Shown in pieces: positions 1-8,010 of a DNA stretch of 64,000 bases. This stretch comes from Chloroflexia bacterium (GTDB taxonomy: Bacteria > Chloroflexota > Chloroflexia > Thermomicrobiales > UBA6265), in the NCBI GenBank assembly GCA_013698305.1, contig JACCVC010000168.1:1-64000 (forward strand), written 5' to 3'. Each line of letters opens with the position of its first letter. The first letter of the stretch is position 1. The position numbers were made by a program, and so were the translations under genes. The notes beneath the pieces are model-generated. The model had not been told where the DNA came from, searched no databases, and saw only the letters and a list, made by a program, of their open reading frames with translations.

Positions 1-998
1 TGATTTGGTTGTTGGCCGGTGCCGCGTTGGGGAATGACGCGGCGGAACATCGGGAAGACGCGGAGCATCCATGTGCCCGCGGCGTGCCAGCCATAGGCGG
101 TGACCAGACACCCAGCGATGATGTCGATTACGTAGTGCTCACCGAGATAGACGAGGGCGAGTCCCATCGACAACGAGTAGACCCAAGCCGCGATTCGCCA
201 CCATCGACCGCAGTCCCGCGCGACGAACACCAGCAGGAAGGTGATGGCCATGTGGATCGACGGCATGGCGGCGATGGGGTTCGATTCGCCGACGATCTGA
301 TAGCCCGCCTCGTAAAGTCCTCCACCAAGTTGCAACGCGATTGGCTCCATGATTCGGAGGACGGTGGGCGCTCCAGGAGTATTCACCGATTCGGGGGCCA
401 TCCATGGCGGATTCGACGGAAGCACGAAATAGAGGATCAATCCGAGCGTGAGGAGCATCGCCATGGCTCGCAGGTAGTGCTGAAAACGACCTGGATGTTT
501 CCACCATAGCCAGGTTGCTACGGCATGCGGAATGAGAAAGTAGGACCAGTGGATGAACGTCAGATAGAAATCCCAGATGGCCAGATCGTTGGGATCGTAG
601 AAACGGGCCTGCAGGCGAATAGTCGGCAGCTCGCCATTGAATATCCACCGCTCAATCTCCGCCGCCACGGTGTTCACCCGCTGAGCGAGCGCTGTTTCGT
701 CGGCGAGGGAGCGCAGGAACGTGAAGATAAACCAGATACCGGCATAGGGTACGAGGGCGGCCACCGCCGAGCGCGCCCGCCCGAGCGGAATGACCAGCAC
801 CGCCAGCGTGGCGACGAGACCCCAGCCTAGGAACTGCCGGTTGGAGAAGAAGGCTATCACGATCAATGCAACCGCAACCGCCATCCTGATCCTGGTGGCG
901 CGAGACGGATGCCTCATCTCGTTGGCGAGTTGCTCGGTCCATGACGGCGCCGATGAAGGCGGCTCGGGCTCGGGCCGTGACGATGGAGATATTGGCAA
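1..998 (-). CDS. PAP2-superfamily membrane phosphatase (3' end cut by window)
   Basis: The minus-strand frame is open from 998 down to base 1, so the C-terminus lies outside the window. The protein is a multi-pass membrane protein with hydrophobic stretches near residues 40-75 and repeatedly after residue 115. It carries the PAP2 active-site motifs MPSIHMA (PSxH type) and GEHYVIDIIAG (H-x3-D type). Such enzymes remove phosphate from lipid or isoprenoid phosphates, or transfer lipid head groups, at the membrane face. A TTG at 998 follows an AAAGGG ribosome site with 8-nt spacing and sits 29 nt after the preceding gene. An ATG at 917, just before the first membrane segment, is the alternative. 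The substrate cannot be told. Confidence 0.8.
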   Translation of the reverse strand, partial: MPISPSSRPEPEPPSSAPSWTEQLANEMRHPSRATRIRMAVAVALIVIAFFSNRQFLGWGLVATLAVLVIPLGRARSAVAALVPYAGIWFIFTFLRSLADETALAQRVNTVAAEIERWIFNGELPTIRLQARFYDPNDLAIWDFYLTFIHWSYFLIPHAVATWLWWKHPGRFQHYLRAMAMLLTLGLILYFVLPSNPPWMAPESVNTPGAPTVLRIMEPIALQLGGGLYEAGYQIVGESNPIAAMPSIHMAITFLLVFVARDCGRWWRIAAWVYSLSMGLALVYLGEHYVIDIIAGCLVTAYGWHAAGTWMLRVFPMFRRVIPQRGTGQQPN

Positions 999-1026
999 GG
1001 TCAGCGCCCTTTCAGGTCAGGACACA

Positions 1027-1566
1027 TCAGAAGTCATCGGCACGATTGCCCGCATCGAGCAGGCCGTAGCGGGTGAGGGCTTTCTTGGTGGGGTGAATGC
1101 GCATCTCGTCAGATTTCTCGATTGGCTTGCGCGCCATGAATCCGCGACGGAACTGCTCATCGAAGAAGGTTTGGTCCAGGTCGTGGGCTTTCGCGAGCTC
1201 CAATGCCTCGTTCTCGTTGTCGATACCCTGGTTCACCATATCGTCGTAGAAGTCGCGGCGCTTGCCCTCGAAGTTGCTTCGTGGTTGCAGCAGAAGCCGA
1301 TCCACCACGGGACCGCCCTGGAGATAGGCAAGGATGTCCGGCAGGTCGGCGGCGGTGACCCCGCCGTAGATGACATTGTCCGGATAGACGACCATGTTCG
1401 GTCCAATGTCACAGAGGTCGATAGTGCCACAGTTATTTACCATGATCTCGGTGTCGAGGCCACGGCGGAAAACTTCCCGGCGAAGTCGCCCCAGTACATC
1501 CATCGCGCCCTTCTGGTTGCAGTGCAGCGACGTACACATCATCACATGCTTCTTGGTCCAGTACAT
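1027..1566 (-). CDS. Thioredoxin-like [2Fe-2S] ferredoxin domain protein
   Basis: A 179-residue protein. The N-terminal half has the cysteine pattern of thioredoxin-fold [2Fe-2S] ferredoxins: MCTSLHC near residues 10-16, then NNCGTIDLC followed by DIGPNMVVYPD near residues 44-63. The C-terminal half (about residues 90-179) is charged and without cysteine, longer than the simple ferredoxin. The start is the ATG at 1566, with GGAG 10 nt upstream; the frame stays open further upstream but shows no family resemblance there. It lies 55 nt downstream of the FixX-type ferredoxin on the same strand, so the two are probably co-transcribed electron carriers. The partner enzyme is not in the window. Confidence 0.8.
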   Translation of the reverse strand: MYWTKKHVMMCTSLHCNQKGAMDVLGRLRREVFRRGLDTEIMVNNCGTIDLCDIGPNMVVYPDNVIYGGVTAADLPDILAYLQGGPVVDRLLLQPRSNFEGKRRDFYDDMVNQGIDNENEALELAKAHDLDQTFFDEQFRRGFMARKPIEKSDEMRIHPTKKALTRYGLLDAGNRADDF

Positions 1567-1621
1567 GGTGATAATTCTCCGGTTGCGTGACGAGTTCTTG
1601 CGGGTGGAAGCGCTGACGATG

Positions 1622-1951
1622 CTAACCGAGCCGGTACTGGATGCCGAATCCGCCCCGTGGATAGGTCCACTCGACATTATCGAACTCATTGCAGACGATC
1701 CGGCAGGTGCCACACTCGACGCAGCCCTCGTAGGAGAACAGCACCCTGCCGTCCTCCTGGGGCGCGTAGCAGGTGGCGGGGCAACTGTTGATGCACTGTT
1801 GGCGGATGCACTGCAGGCAAACATCATGGTCGATGATGCGAATGTGGGCACGATCCCGGTCGACGTTGAACGTGTTGAGCGCCAGCTTGCGCTCGATGGC
1901 GGCCGGATCGAGGATTCGAGCCCGGTTCTGGTTTTTCGATTCAATTGGCAT
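1622..1951 (-). CDS. fixX: FixX-type ferredoxin
   Basis: A 109-residue ferredoxin with two [4Fe-4S]-type cysteine groups. The first is around CLQCIRQQC (C45, C48, C53, C57, with C61 extra) and the second is CVECGTCRIVC (C77, C80, C83, C87). The spacing and the N-terminal lead resemble FixX, the ferredoxin partner of the FixABC/ETF-quinone oxidoreductase complex. The ATG at 1951 has GGAG 8 nt upstream. A promoter-like sequence lies at 1998-2027, so it is probably transcribed separately from prfB. No fixA, fixB or fixC is present nearby, so the symbol reflects family membership, not a proven complex. Confidence 0.8.
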   Translation of the reverse strand: MPIESKNQNRARILDPAAIERKLALNTFNVDRDRAHIRIIDHDVCLQCIRQQCINSCPATCYAPQEDGRVLFSYEGCVECGTCRIVCNEFDNVEWTYPRGGFGIQYRLG

Positions 1952-1997
1952 ACATCGTGCTCCAATATCGGCGAGTGTTGGTTCGGTCCAGACCTGA

Positions 1998-2027
1998 AAT
2001 ATATTTGAGCGCCTCTCGTGATCGCAA
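1998..2027 (-). promoter_or_regulatory. Promoter upstream of fixX
   Basis: On the minus strand TTGCGA (2027-2022) and TATATT (2003-1998) are separated by 18 nt. Both are good matches to the housekeeping -35 and -10 boxes. Transcription would begin near 1990, about 40 nt before the fixX start. Confidence 0.55.
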
Positions 2028-2049
2028 AGTCTAGCACCGGGCCTGCGAG

Positions 2050-3184
2050 CTACGTGGCAGTGGCTGCCTCTGGCGCGGTTTCGGCCGGCTGAATGAGCAT
2101 CTGCATGTATCCCTCGATCAGCGGATCGAGCCCGCCGTCGAGCACGCCCTGGGCATCGCCCACATTCACTCCGGTGCGATGGTCGGTGACCTGCGTATAC
2201 GGGTGCAGCACATACGACCTAATCCGGTTGCCGAACCCGGCCGAAATGTGCCCCCCTTTCAGGCGTTCTCGCTCTTCGGCTTCCGCTCGCAACTTTCGCT
2301 CGAGCAGCCGCGCCCGCAGGATCTTGTAGGCTGCTTCACGGTTTTGGGTCTGGCTGCGCTCGTTCTGGCAGGTGACAACGATGCCGGACGGGAGGTGGGT
2401 AAGCCGGACGGCGGAATCGGTCTTGTTGACGTGCTGACCGCCTGCGCCCGACGAACGGTACGTATCGACCCGGACATCGTCGGTGCGAAGGTCAACCTCC
2501 TGGTCGCTCTCGATTTCCGGGATCACCTCGACCAGCGCGAAGGCGGTGTGCCGGCGGTGCGCGGAGTCGAACGGCGAGAGACGCACAAGGCGATGCCCGC
2601 CGCCTTCGCCCTTGAGCAGACCGTAGGCATTGGACCCGCGGACCTCGATGGTGGCGTTCTTGATCCCGGCCTCATCGCCATCGGTCGAGTCGAGGAGTTC
2701 AGCCTTCATGGAGTGCCTGTCGGACCATCGCAGGTACATCCGACTGAGCATGGAGGCGAAATCCTGCGCGTCGACGCCACCCTCGCCTGAGTGGACGATC
2801 AGGATCGCATTCGAGCCGTCGTGTGGGCCATCGAATGCGAGCTGGAGCTCCAGCGCATTCACCCGTTGCTCCAGATCGTCCCGTTCCGTCTCGATTTCGG
2901 ACAGCAGGTCATCGTCGCCTGCCGCCATTTCGACCATGTCGCGCATGTCGGATGAAGAGGTTCTAAGCTGGTTCCAGTTGTCGAGGCGCGACTTGAGTTC
3001 GCCGAGGCGGCGCATCTCCTGTTGAGCCGTATCGGGATTGTCCCAATAGCCGGGGGCAGCGCTTCTTCGTTCCAGATCGTCTATTTCGCGCTCATCATTG
3101 GCCAGGTCAAAGACGCACCCCGAGTTCCTCAACGCGAGCGTTGATCTCCCCAAGTGTTCTGGTCAGTTCTTCTCGTGACGCCAA
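2050..3184 (-). CDS. prfB: Peptide chain release factor 2 (programmed +1 frameshift)
   Basis: RF2 recognises UGA and UAA stop codons and triggers peptide release. The product carries the RF2 codon-recognition tripeptide SPF (in RLSPFDSAHRR) and the catalytic GGQ (in SSGAGGQHVN). Translation starts at TTG 3184, preceded by GGAGG at 7-nt spacing. After 25 codons the frame meets CTT TGA C (stop at 3109-3107), and the remaining 367 codons are in the +1 frame. This is the classic autoregulatory arrangement: scarce RF2 makes the ribosome slip and complete the protein. The residues before and after the shift join into a normal RF2 N-terminus. A perfect TATAAT lies upstream at 3228-3223. Confidence 0.95.
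3106..3121 (-). other. RF2 programmed frameshift site
   Basis: Reading the minus strand, the frame runs GGG GTG CGT CTT TGA C. The slippery CTT, the in-frame UGA followed by C, and the G-rich Shine-Dalgarno-like stretch a few bases upstream are the three known elements of prfB recoding. Continuing after CTT in the +1 frame gives DLANDE and then a standard RF2 sequence. Confidence 0.93.
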
Positions 3185-3222
3185 CGTATTGCCTCCATAT
3201 CGCCGTGTGTTCAATAGTGACC

Positions 3223-3228
3223 ATTATA
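3223..3228 (-). promoter_or_regulatory. Perfect -10 box upstream of prfB
   Basis: TATAAT on the minus strand, 38 nt before the TTG start of prfB. No convincing -35 box is seen at the expected distance, so this is a -10-only call. Confidence 0.4.
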
Positions 3229-3316
3229 CGATGCGCGATGGTAATAGCCGCGACTGATTCTGGCGGAAAGCGAACCGCCTCTGTCACACTCTCGAGTTGA
3301 ACAGCATGGACGGGCG

Positions 3317-4153
3317 ATGCGAGGCGGACGCGTGGATCAACAGGACGAGACGACTCTCAATAGCGCGGAACGCCTGATCCTGGCTCTTCTGGGCGCAGTG
3401 CTCGTGTTCGTGACGGCAATCGTGGTCATACGGGTTGCCACCCCCGACGAGAACCCGATTGGGCTGCCTGAGGACCGCCCGACGCCAGGATCAGAGATCG
3501 AGCTGCCGATCTCCGTGGCCGATGCGCTCGACCTCGCGATGCCCTGGGCAGAGGAATGGAACGACGAAGCGCGGCTGATTCTCGTCAGCTCGCAGTTCGA
3601 GCGCTCGGGAGACGAGCCGGTGGCGACCCCTTCCGCTGATCTCGGCTGGATCATGCTGTCCTACGCTGCGCCAAGAGAGGGGGAAGAGTGGCCGCGAGTG
3701 TCGATCTTGGTGAGTAGGGCGTCCGGAGCAATTTACTACGAGGAAACCCTCTCCTCGACTGTCGAGCCGCCGCCCGAGTTTGCCCGGAGCATAGGCGACA
3801 TGCCGGTGACTGCTGAGCAGGCGTTCAGGATCGCGGAGCAGGTGGCGGGAGAATCGTACCGCGAAGGCTGCGAACCATCCCGGCGTCAGGCACAGGTTGT
3901 GCTCGACGCCACTGAACGGGATGATATTGCCTGGGTCGTTGTCTACTACGACCAGCGCGAGCGAGCGGCCAACGACATCGTGGTGCGGATCAACGCCGAC
4001 ACCGGCGAGACGAACACAGACGCCCGCGGCGACGTCACCTGCGATGTGGCTGGTGTCCTACCAGGAGTCGTCACCAACAAGCCGGCTGTAGAGCGCGTTC
4101 ATCTCCTCGTCCGAGAACACCTGGATCGTCAGCGTGCCGCCGTTGCCGCCTGA
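3317..4153 (+). CDS. Membrane-anchored protein of unknown function (PepSY-like repeats)
   Basis: A 278-residue protein with one hydrophobic segment at about residues 18-41 (LILALLGAVLVFVTAIVVI) and an extracytoplasmic remainder. The body seems to hold two similar units: an alpha-helical stretch (VADALDLAMPWAEEW; VTAEQAFRIAEQVAG), then beta strands ending in a turn like INADTGE. This is reminiscent of PepSY domains, but the resemblance is weak and I give no function. A GTG at 3332 is an alternative start. The last 96 nt overlap the 3' end of the convergent parB, and the residues in that overlap look unlike the rest, so the original stop may have been lost. Confidence 0.6.
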   Translation: MRGGRVDQQDETTLNSAERLILALLGAVLVFVTAIVVIRVATPDENPIGLPEDRPTPGSEIELPISVADALDLAMPWAEEWNDEARLILVSSQFERSGDEPVATPSADLGWIMLSYAAPREGEEWPRVSILVSRASGAIYYEETLSSTVEPPPEFARSIGDMPVTAEQAFRIAEQVAGESYREGCEPSRRQAQVVLDATERDDIAWVVVYYDQRERAANDIVVRINADTGETNTDARGDVTCDVAGVLPGVVTNKPAVERVHLLVREHLDRQRAAVAA

Positions 4154-5002
4154 ACGCCGTCGAAACCCGACCTGGGTTCCAAGCGCCTTGCGAAACTCCT
4201 CCTCGACCCGGAGCTCGTCCGGGTCGCGATCTTCGGACCTTGTGCCTGTCTTATCCGGTTCCATCCAGCGACGCACCAATTGCTCCGTTTGGCGCACGCT
4301 GAGTTGCTGATCGATCACGAGTCGCAGCGCTTCAACCTGGTCGGATGACGATGGAAGACCAAGCAGCGCTCTGGCGTGACCCTCGGTGACATGGCCCCGC
4401 AACAGCGCGTCCTTGACCGGCTCCGGTGCGTTAAGCAGACGCAGGGTATTGGAGACAGCCACGCGTGATCGGCCCACCCTGCCTGCGAGTTCGGACTGCG
4501 AAATGCCAAACTCCTCGATCAGCTGCTGGAAGGCGACGGCTTCTTCCAATGGGTTGAGATCGGCGCGGACAATATTCTCGACCAGCGCTAGCTCCAGCAT
4601 CTCCTGTGGGGCGGCGTGCTTTATGATCACCGGCACATGCGTCAGGCCCGCCCGCTGCGCCGCCTTCCATCGCCGCTCGCCCGCGATCAGGTGCCATCGG
4701 TCGTCGGCATCGGCGGGGGAGACGATCAGCGGTTGCACGATGCCATGCGTTCGGATTGATGCCGTCAATTCTTCGAGTTGCTGGCGATCCATATGAGTCC
4801 GAGGTTGATACGGATTCGGCGAGATCGACGCGGTGGGAACTTCATTGGGCACCGTCTCTGGCACTTCGTCCGCAACTCTCGACGAATCAGACGAACGCGC
4901 TGCTGGATTCGACGGGATGAGCGCATCCAGACCGCGACCAAGACCGCCCTTGCGGGCACCGCGGACCGCACGTTTGTCGTTGTTGCTGGTGTCGGAAGTC
5001 AT
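4058..5002 (-). CDS. parB: Chromosome partition protein ParB
   Basis: A 314-residue ParB/Spo0J-family CTPase and DNA-binding protein. It would load at parS sites, spread and help chromosome segregation with ParA. The N-terminus has the GLGRGLDALIP linker that contacts ParA. The ParB/sulfiredoxin-like domain includes PNPYQPR, HGIVQPLIV and GERRWKAA, followed by ENIVRADLNPLEEA and a helix-turn-helix around ISQSELAGRVGRSRVAVSNTL. The C-terminal dimer domain ends at DDSW. No parA lies beside it: upstream is a divergent protease gene. No perfect parS palindrome was noticed. Confidence 0.93.
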   Translation of the reverse strand: MTSDTSNNDKRAVRGARKGGLGRGLDALIPSNPAARSSDSSRVADEVPETVPNEVPTASISPNPYQPRTHMDRQQLEELTASIRTHGIVQPLIVSPADADDRWHLIAGERRWKAAQRAGLTHVPVIIKHAAPQEMLELALVENIVRADLNPLEEAVAFQQLIEEFGISQSELAGRVGRSRVAVSNTLRLLNAPEPVKDALLRGHVTEGHARALLGLPSSSDQVEALRLVIDQQLSVRQTEQLVRRWMEPDKTGTRSEDRDPDELRVEEEFRKALGTQVGFRRRSGGNGGTLTIQVFSDEEMNALYSRLVGDDSW

Positions 5003-5122
5003 CTACGCGCCCGTAAACCCAGAGGCTCCGGAGTGAGCCACCGCGGTCCTGAATTGCGACAGGTATTACATCGCCTGCAAGTCTAGCACCGCCATTTCGC
5101 CAGCATGGTCAAGTCGGACCCG

Positions 5123-5128
5123 TATACT
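5123..5128 (+). promoter_or_regulatory. -10 box upstream of CPBP protease gene
   Basis: TATACT about 45 nt before the ATG at 5174, in the 171-nt gap divergent from parB. The -35 position is weak. Confidence 0.3.
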
Positions 5129-5173
5129 TGCCAGCGGCCCGTGCCGTCGTTTGGCAGCGGGTAGCATGATGCG

Positions 5174-6121
5174 ATGGAGCTTACACGGTTTATGGATACC
5201 CTTCTGAATTTTCTCGTGCTGATCCCGTTGATAGGAGCTGTTTACGGCCTGGTCTGGTGGGCGAGGCGGGCCGAGTCGGACCGGTCGGCTCGAGTTGGGC
5301 TGTACCTGCTGTTCGGCATTCCTGGCGGGCTGTTGTCGGTGGCCGGCCTCGCGCTGGTCGTGAACGACACGAGCGGTGGCTGGCTGATCATGGGGCTCGG
5401 TCTGGCGCTTGTGCTGCCATTGATCAAACCGTTTCGGACATTGCTCGACCGCGTGACGCCGATGGACGCATCATCGCCGATCGACATGATGGGATTGGGC
5501 ATCATCCTGGCGGTGTCGGTCTACTTTACCTACTCGCTGATTGCCGCGCCCGTGCAGCCTGGTGACCTTGAGCCAGCGTCGATCGGCGCACTCATCGTCA
5601 ATGTCATCACCTTCGCGGCGCTCGGCTACTTCGCGGTTGGGCTTTTTGCCTACCGAACGCCGCGACAGGCCACCAGCCGCCTCGGACTAACCATGCCGAA
5701 GCCGAGCGATGTGCTGATCGGATTGGTGACGGTGATACCGGCGTTCCTGCTGAGCTTCATCGGCTCGTTGCTCACGGTAGCGTTCCAACCTGATGTGCTG
5801 GACAGCCTGACAGAGACCACGCAGGACCTCACCTCGGGCATCCAGACACCGCTCGGCGCGCTGGTGCTCGGCGCCTCGACCGGTATCGGCGAAGAGTTGA
5901 TGTTCCGGGGCGCGATCCAGCCGCGATTCGGGATTATCCTGACATCGGCGTTGTGGGCGTTGTTGCACACGCAGTACCAGTTTTCCTTCGTGATCCTCGG
6001 CCTTTTCGGAATCGGGATTCTGTTTGGTCTCATCCGGAAATACGTGGGTACGACTGCGGTGGTGATCGCCCATGCGGTTTACAATATCGCTGTCGTCTCG
6101 CTGCAAACCATCGCTACCTGA
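5174..6121 (+). CDS. CPBP-family intramembrane metalloprotease
   Basis: A 315-residue protein with about eight hydrophobic segments, the first at residues 10-30. The C-terminal half contains the CPBP (CAAX protease and bacteriocin-processing, formerly Abi) motifs: EELMFRG (the EExxxR box) near residue 240, then HTQYQFSF and HAVYNIA, which supply the metal-binding histidines. Relatives cut prenylated or other membrane-embedded substrates; the substrate here is unknown. It ends 40 nt before the CphA-like Mur ligase on the same strand, so the two are probably co-transcribed. Confidence 0.85.
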   Translation: MELTRFMDTLLNFLVLIPLIGAVYGLVWWARRAESDRSARVGLYLLFGIPGGLLSVAGLALVVNDTSGGWLIMGLGLALVLPLIKPFRTLLDRVTPMDASSPIDMMGLGIILAVSVYFTYSLIAAPVQPGDLEPASIGALIVNVITFAALGYFAVGLFAYRTPRQATSRLGLTMPKPSDVLIGLVTVIPAFLLSFIGSLLTVAFQPDVLDSLTETTQDLTSGIQTPLGALVLGASTGIGEELMFRGAIQPRFGIILTSALWALLHTQYQFSFVILGLFGIGILFGLIRKYVGTTAVVIAHAVYNIAVVSLQTIAT

Positions 6122-6161
6122 AGGACCTAGTGCCGGGATCGAGCAAGATTGGGAGAACTGA

Positions 6162-7766
6162 TTGGAAGCCGTTGAACTCCGCACCCTCGATGGTCCGAAT
6201 CTGTTCATGCTCAAGCCGGCCATCAAGATCGAAATCGCTGCCGGCGCGGAGTCTCGTGCTTCCGCGCGGTCCGCATCCTTTGCCTCGATCAATACCACCG
6301 ACACCGGACCAGACGCCGTGGCGCTCGCGCTGCGGGAGGTGCTGCTGGCGCTGCACGAACGGGCGGGCATGGCCGCTGGCGAGATCGTCATCCGGCGGCT
6401 GGAAGAAGATGGGCACATCGCGGTCGCGTACCAATGGTCGCGGCGGGGAGCGAGCAGGGCGATAGGGCACCTTGCCTGGCAGTTCGTGAGCGGCGAAGAC
6501 ATCGACATCGAGGCTGCGCTGACCGAAATCGAATCCCTGCTCTCCGCGCCGGCTGATGCTGACGACGTGCCGGAGATGTTCCCGGAGTCTGAGCGCACCA
6601 TTCCCGCCATAGGCATCACGGGAACCAACGGCAAAACCACCACCACGAGGCTGACGTCTTCGATCCTGCGGCGTGCCGGCAAGCGGGTAGGGTGGACGTC
6701 ATCTTCCGGGGTCATGATCGATGACGAAATGGTCATGGAAGGCGACTGGACCGGTCCGTCGGGGGCGCGGAGGGTGTTCGACGAGCCTGGCCTCGATGTC
6801 GCGGTGCTGGAGACGGCGCGAGGCGGGATCCTCCTGCGGGGACTTGGCTACGAGCGCAATGATGTCTCAGTCATGACCAACATCTCGGCGGATCACATGG
6901 GGATGCACGGCGTGTACTCGCTGGATGTGCTGACCGAGGTCAAGGCTGTGGTCGCACGCGTGACCAGGGAAGACGGATATGCCGTTTTGAACGCTGACGA
7001 CGCCAGAGTGCTGGCCGTGCGAGACGTCATCCTGGCGAAGCCTTTCCTGTTCAGCAGGGATGCGAGCAACGCGGAGGTCGATGAGCACGTTCGGAAGGGC
7101 GGCTGGGCGCTGCAGGCCGATGCTGAGCGGATAACGTGGAGCCATGAGGGGCAGGAAGAGCTCGTCACATTGCTTTCAGATGTGCCGATCACCTTCGGCG
7201 GGCGGGCGGGGCATATGGTGGAAAATGCGCTCGCCGCCGCCGCCGCCTGCCTCGCTATTGGTCTCTCGGTCGAGGAAGTGCGCGATGGACTGCGGTCCTT
7301 TCGTAACCGACCAACGGAGAACAAGGGGCGCCTCAACGTCTTCGACAAGGACGGCGCGACAGTGGTTGTCGATTTCGCGCACAACGAGGCCGGCCTCGAG
7401 CATCTTTTGAAATTCGGGCGGTCGTTTTGCCGGGAAGGCGGACGCCTGGTGGTGGCAATCGGCACGGCTGGTGACCGAGACGACAGTGCAATTCAGGGCA
7501 TCGGCAGGGTCGCCGCCGAACTCGCGGATGCTGTCATCATCAAGGATTCCGAGAAGTATCTGCGGGGCCGTGAGGTTGGCGAGATGCCTGGGATCCTGAA
7601 ACGCGTGGTCGGTGATCGGTTGATCCAGGAGTGCGCCAACGAGCGGTCAGCGTTCTACGCCGGTTTGGAGCAGGTGAGCGCCGGCGACACGCTCGCGGTG
7701 ATGTGCATCGAGGATTCCGATGAGATTCTTGCTTACCTGGAGCAACACGCGAGTCCGCTCAGCTAG
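6162..7766 (+). CDS. Stand-alone Mur ligase related to cyanophycin synthetase
   Basis: A 534-residue protein starting at TTG 6162, with GGGAG about 8 nt upstream. Residues 1-150 begin with LDGPNLF, like the RGPN start of cyanophycin synthetase. A Mur-ligase fold follows: P-loop GTNGKTTTTR near residue 154, the CphA-type ETARGGILLRGLGY, NISADHMGMHGV, and a C-terminal substrate domain with FAHNEAGLEHL. The ATP-grasp domain that sits between these parts in CphA (compare 20494-23163) is absent. The Mur half of CphA adds arginine to aspartate side chains; this protein would perform an ATP-dependent amide ligation on an unknown acceptor. A paralogue of the Mur half of the local CphA is the safest description. 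Confidence 0.82.
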   Translation: MEAVELRTLDGPNLFMLKPAIKIEIAAGAESRASARSASFASINTTDTGPDAVALALREVLLALHERAGMAAGEIVIRRLEEDGHIAVAYQWSRRGASRAIGHLAWQFVSGEDIDIEAALTEIESLLSAPADADDVPEMFPESERTIPAIGITGTNGKTTTTRLTSSILRRAGKRVGWTSSSGVMIDDEMVMEGDWTGPSGARRVFDEPGLDVAVLETARGGILLRGLGYERNDVSVMTNISADHMGMHGVYSLDVLTEVKAVVARVTREDGYAVLNADDARVLAVRDVILAKPFLFSRDASNAEVDEHVRKGGWALQADAERITWSHEGQEELVTLLSDVPITFGGRAGHMVENALAAAAACLAIGLSVEEVRDGLRSFRNRPTENKGRLNVFDKDGATVVVDFAHNEAGLEHLLKFGRSFCREGGRLVVAIGTAGDRDDSAIQGIGRVAAELADAVIIKDSEKYLRGREVGEMPGILKRVVGDRLIQECANERSAFYAGLEQVSAGDTLAVMCIEDSDEILAYLEQHASPLS

Positions 7767-7846
7767 ACAATGCAACGGCATTTGGCAAGGCGATTGTCAG
7801 GTCATACGGATTCCGGATAATCACGATGCGTTCCACCTACACCAAC

Positions 7847-7900
7847 GCATAGGGGACCTTGTGCCCTCCCGCAGCTCGGGCCGACAAGGCCGCCCCTACG
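7847..7900. repeat. REP-like palindromes as an inverted pair (BIME-like)
   Basis: The right unit (7878-7900) reads GGGCCGACAAGGCC followed by GCCCCTACG. Its complement begins with GTAG and then a small palindrome, which is the REP layout. The left unit (7847-7870) is a decayed copy in the opposite orientation, containing TAGGGGACCTTGTG. The pair lies in the 244-nt gap before moaA. Related single copies are at 10595-10619 and 41426-41451. Confidence 0.6.
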
Positions 7901-8010
7901 AATCGATCGTTGACTGTGCACCCGGATTCCGTATCAGTGGTAAAATGCGAGGAGTATTCAATCATTGACTATGCTGGTTGCCCGCCGTTTCCAGCCAAGG
8001 ATTCTCCAGA

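Noticed and set aside
1567..2037. N-terminal extension of the [2Fe-2S] protein frame
   Set aside because: The extension is Ser/Thr/Arg-rich, lies opposite fixX in another frame and has no family likeness; the ATG at 1566 is preceded by GGAG.
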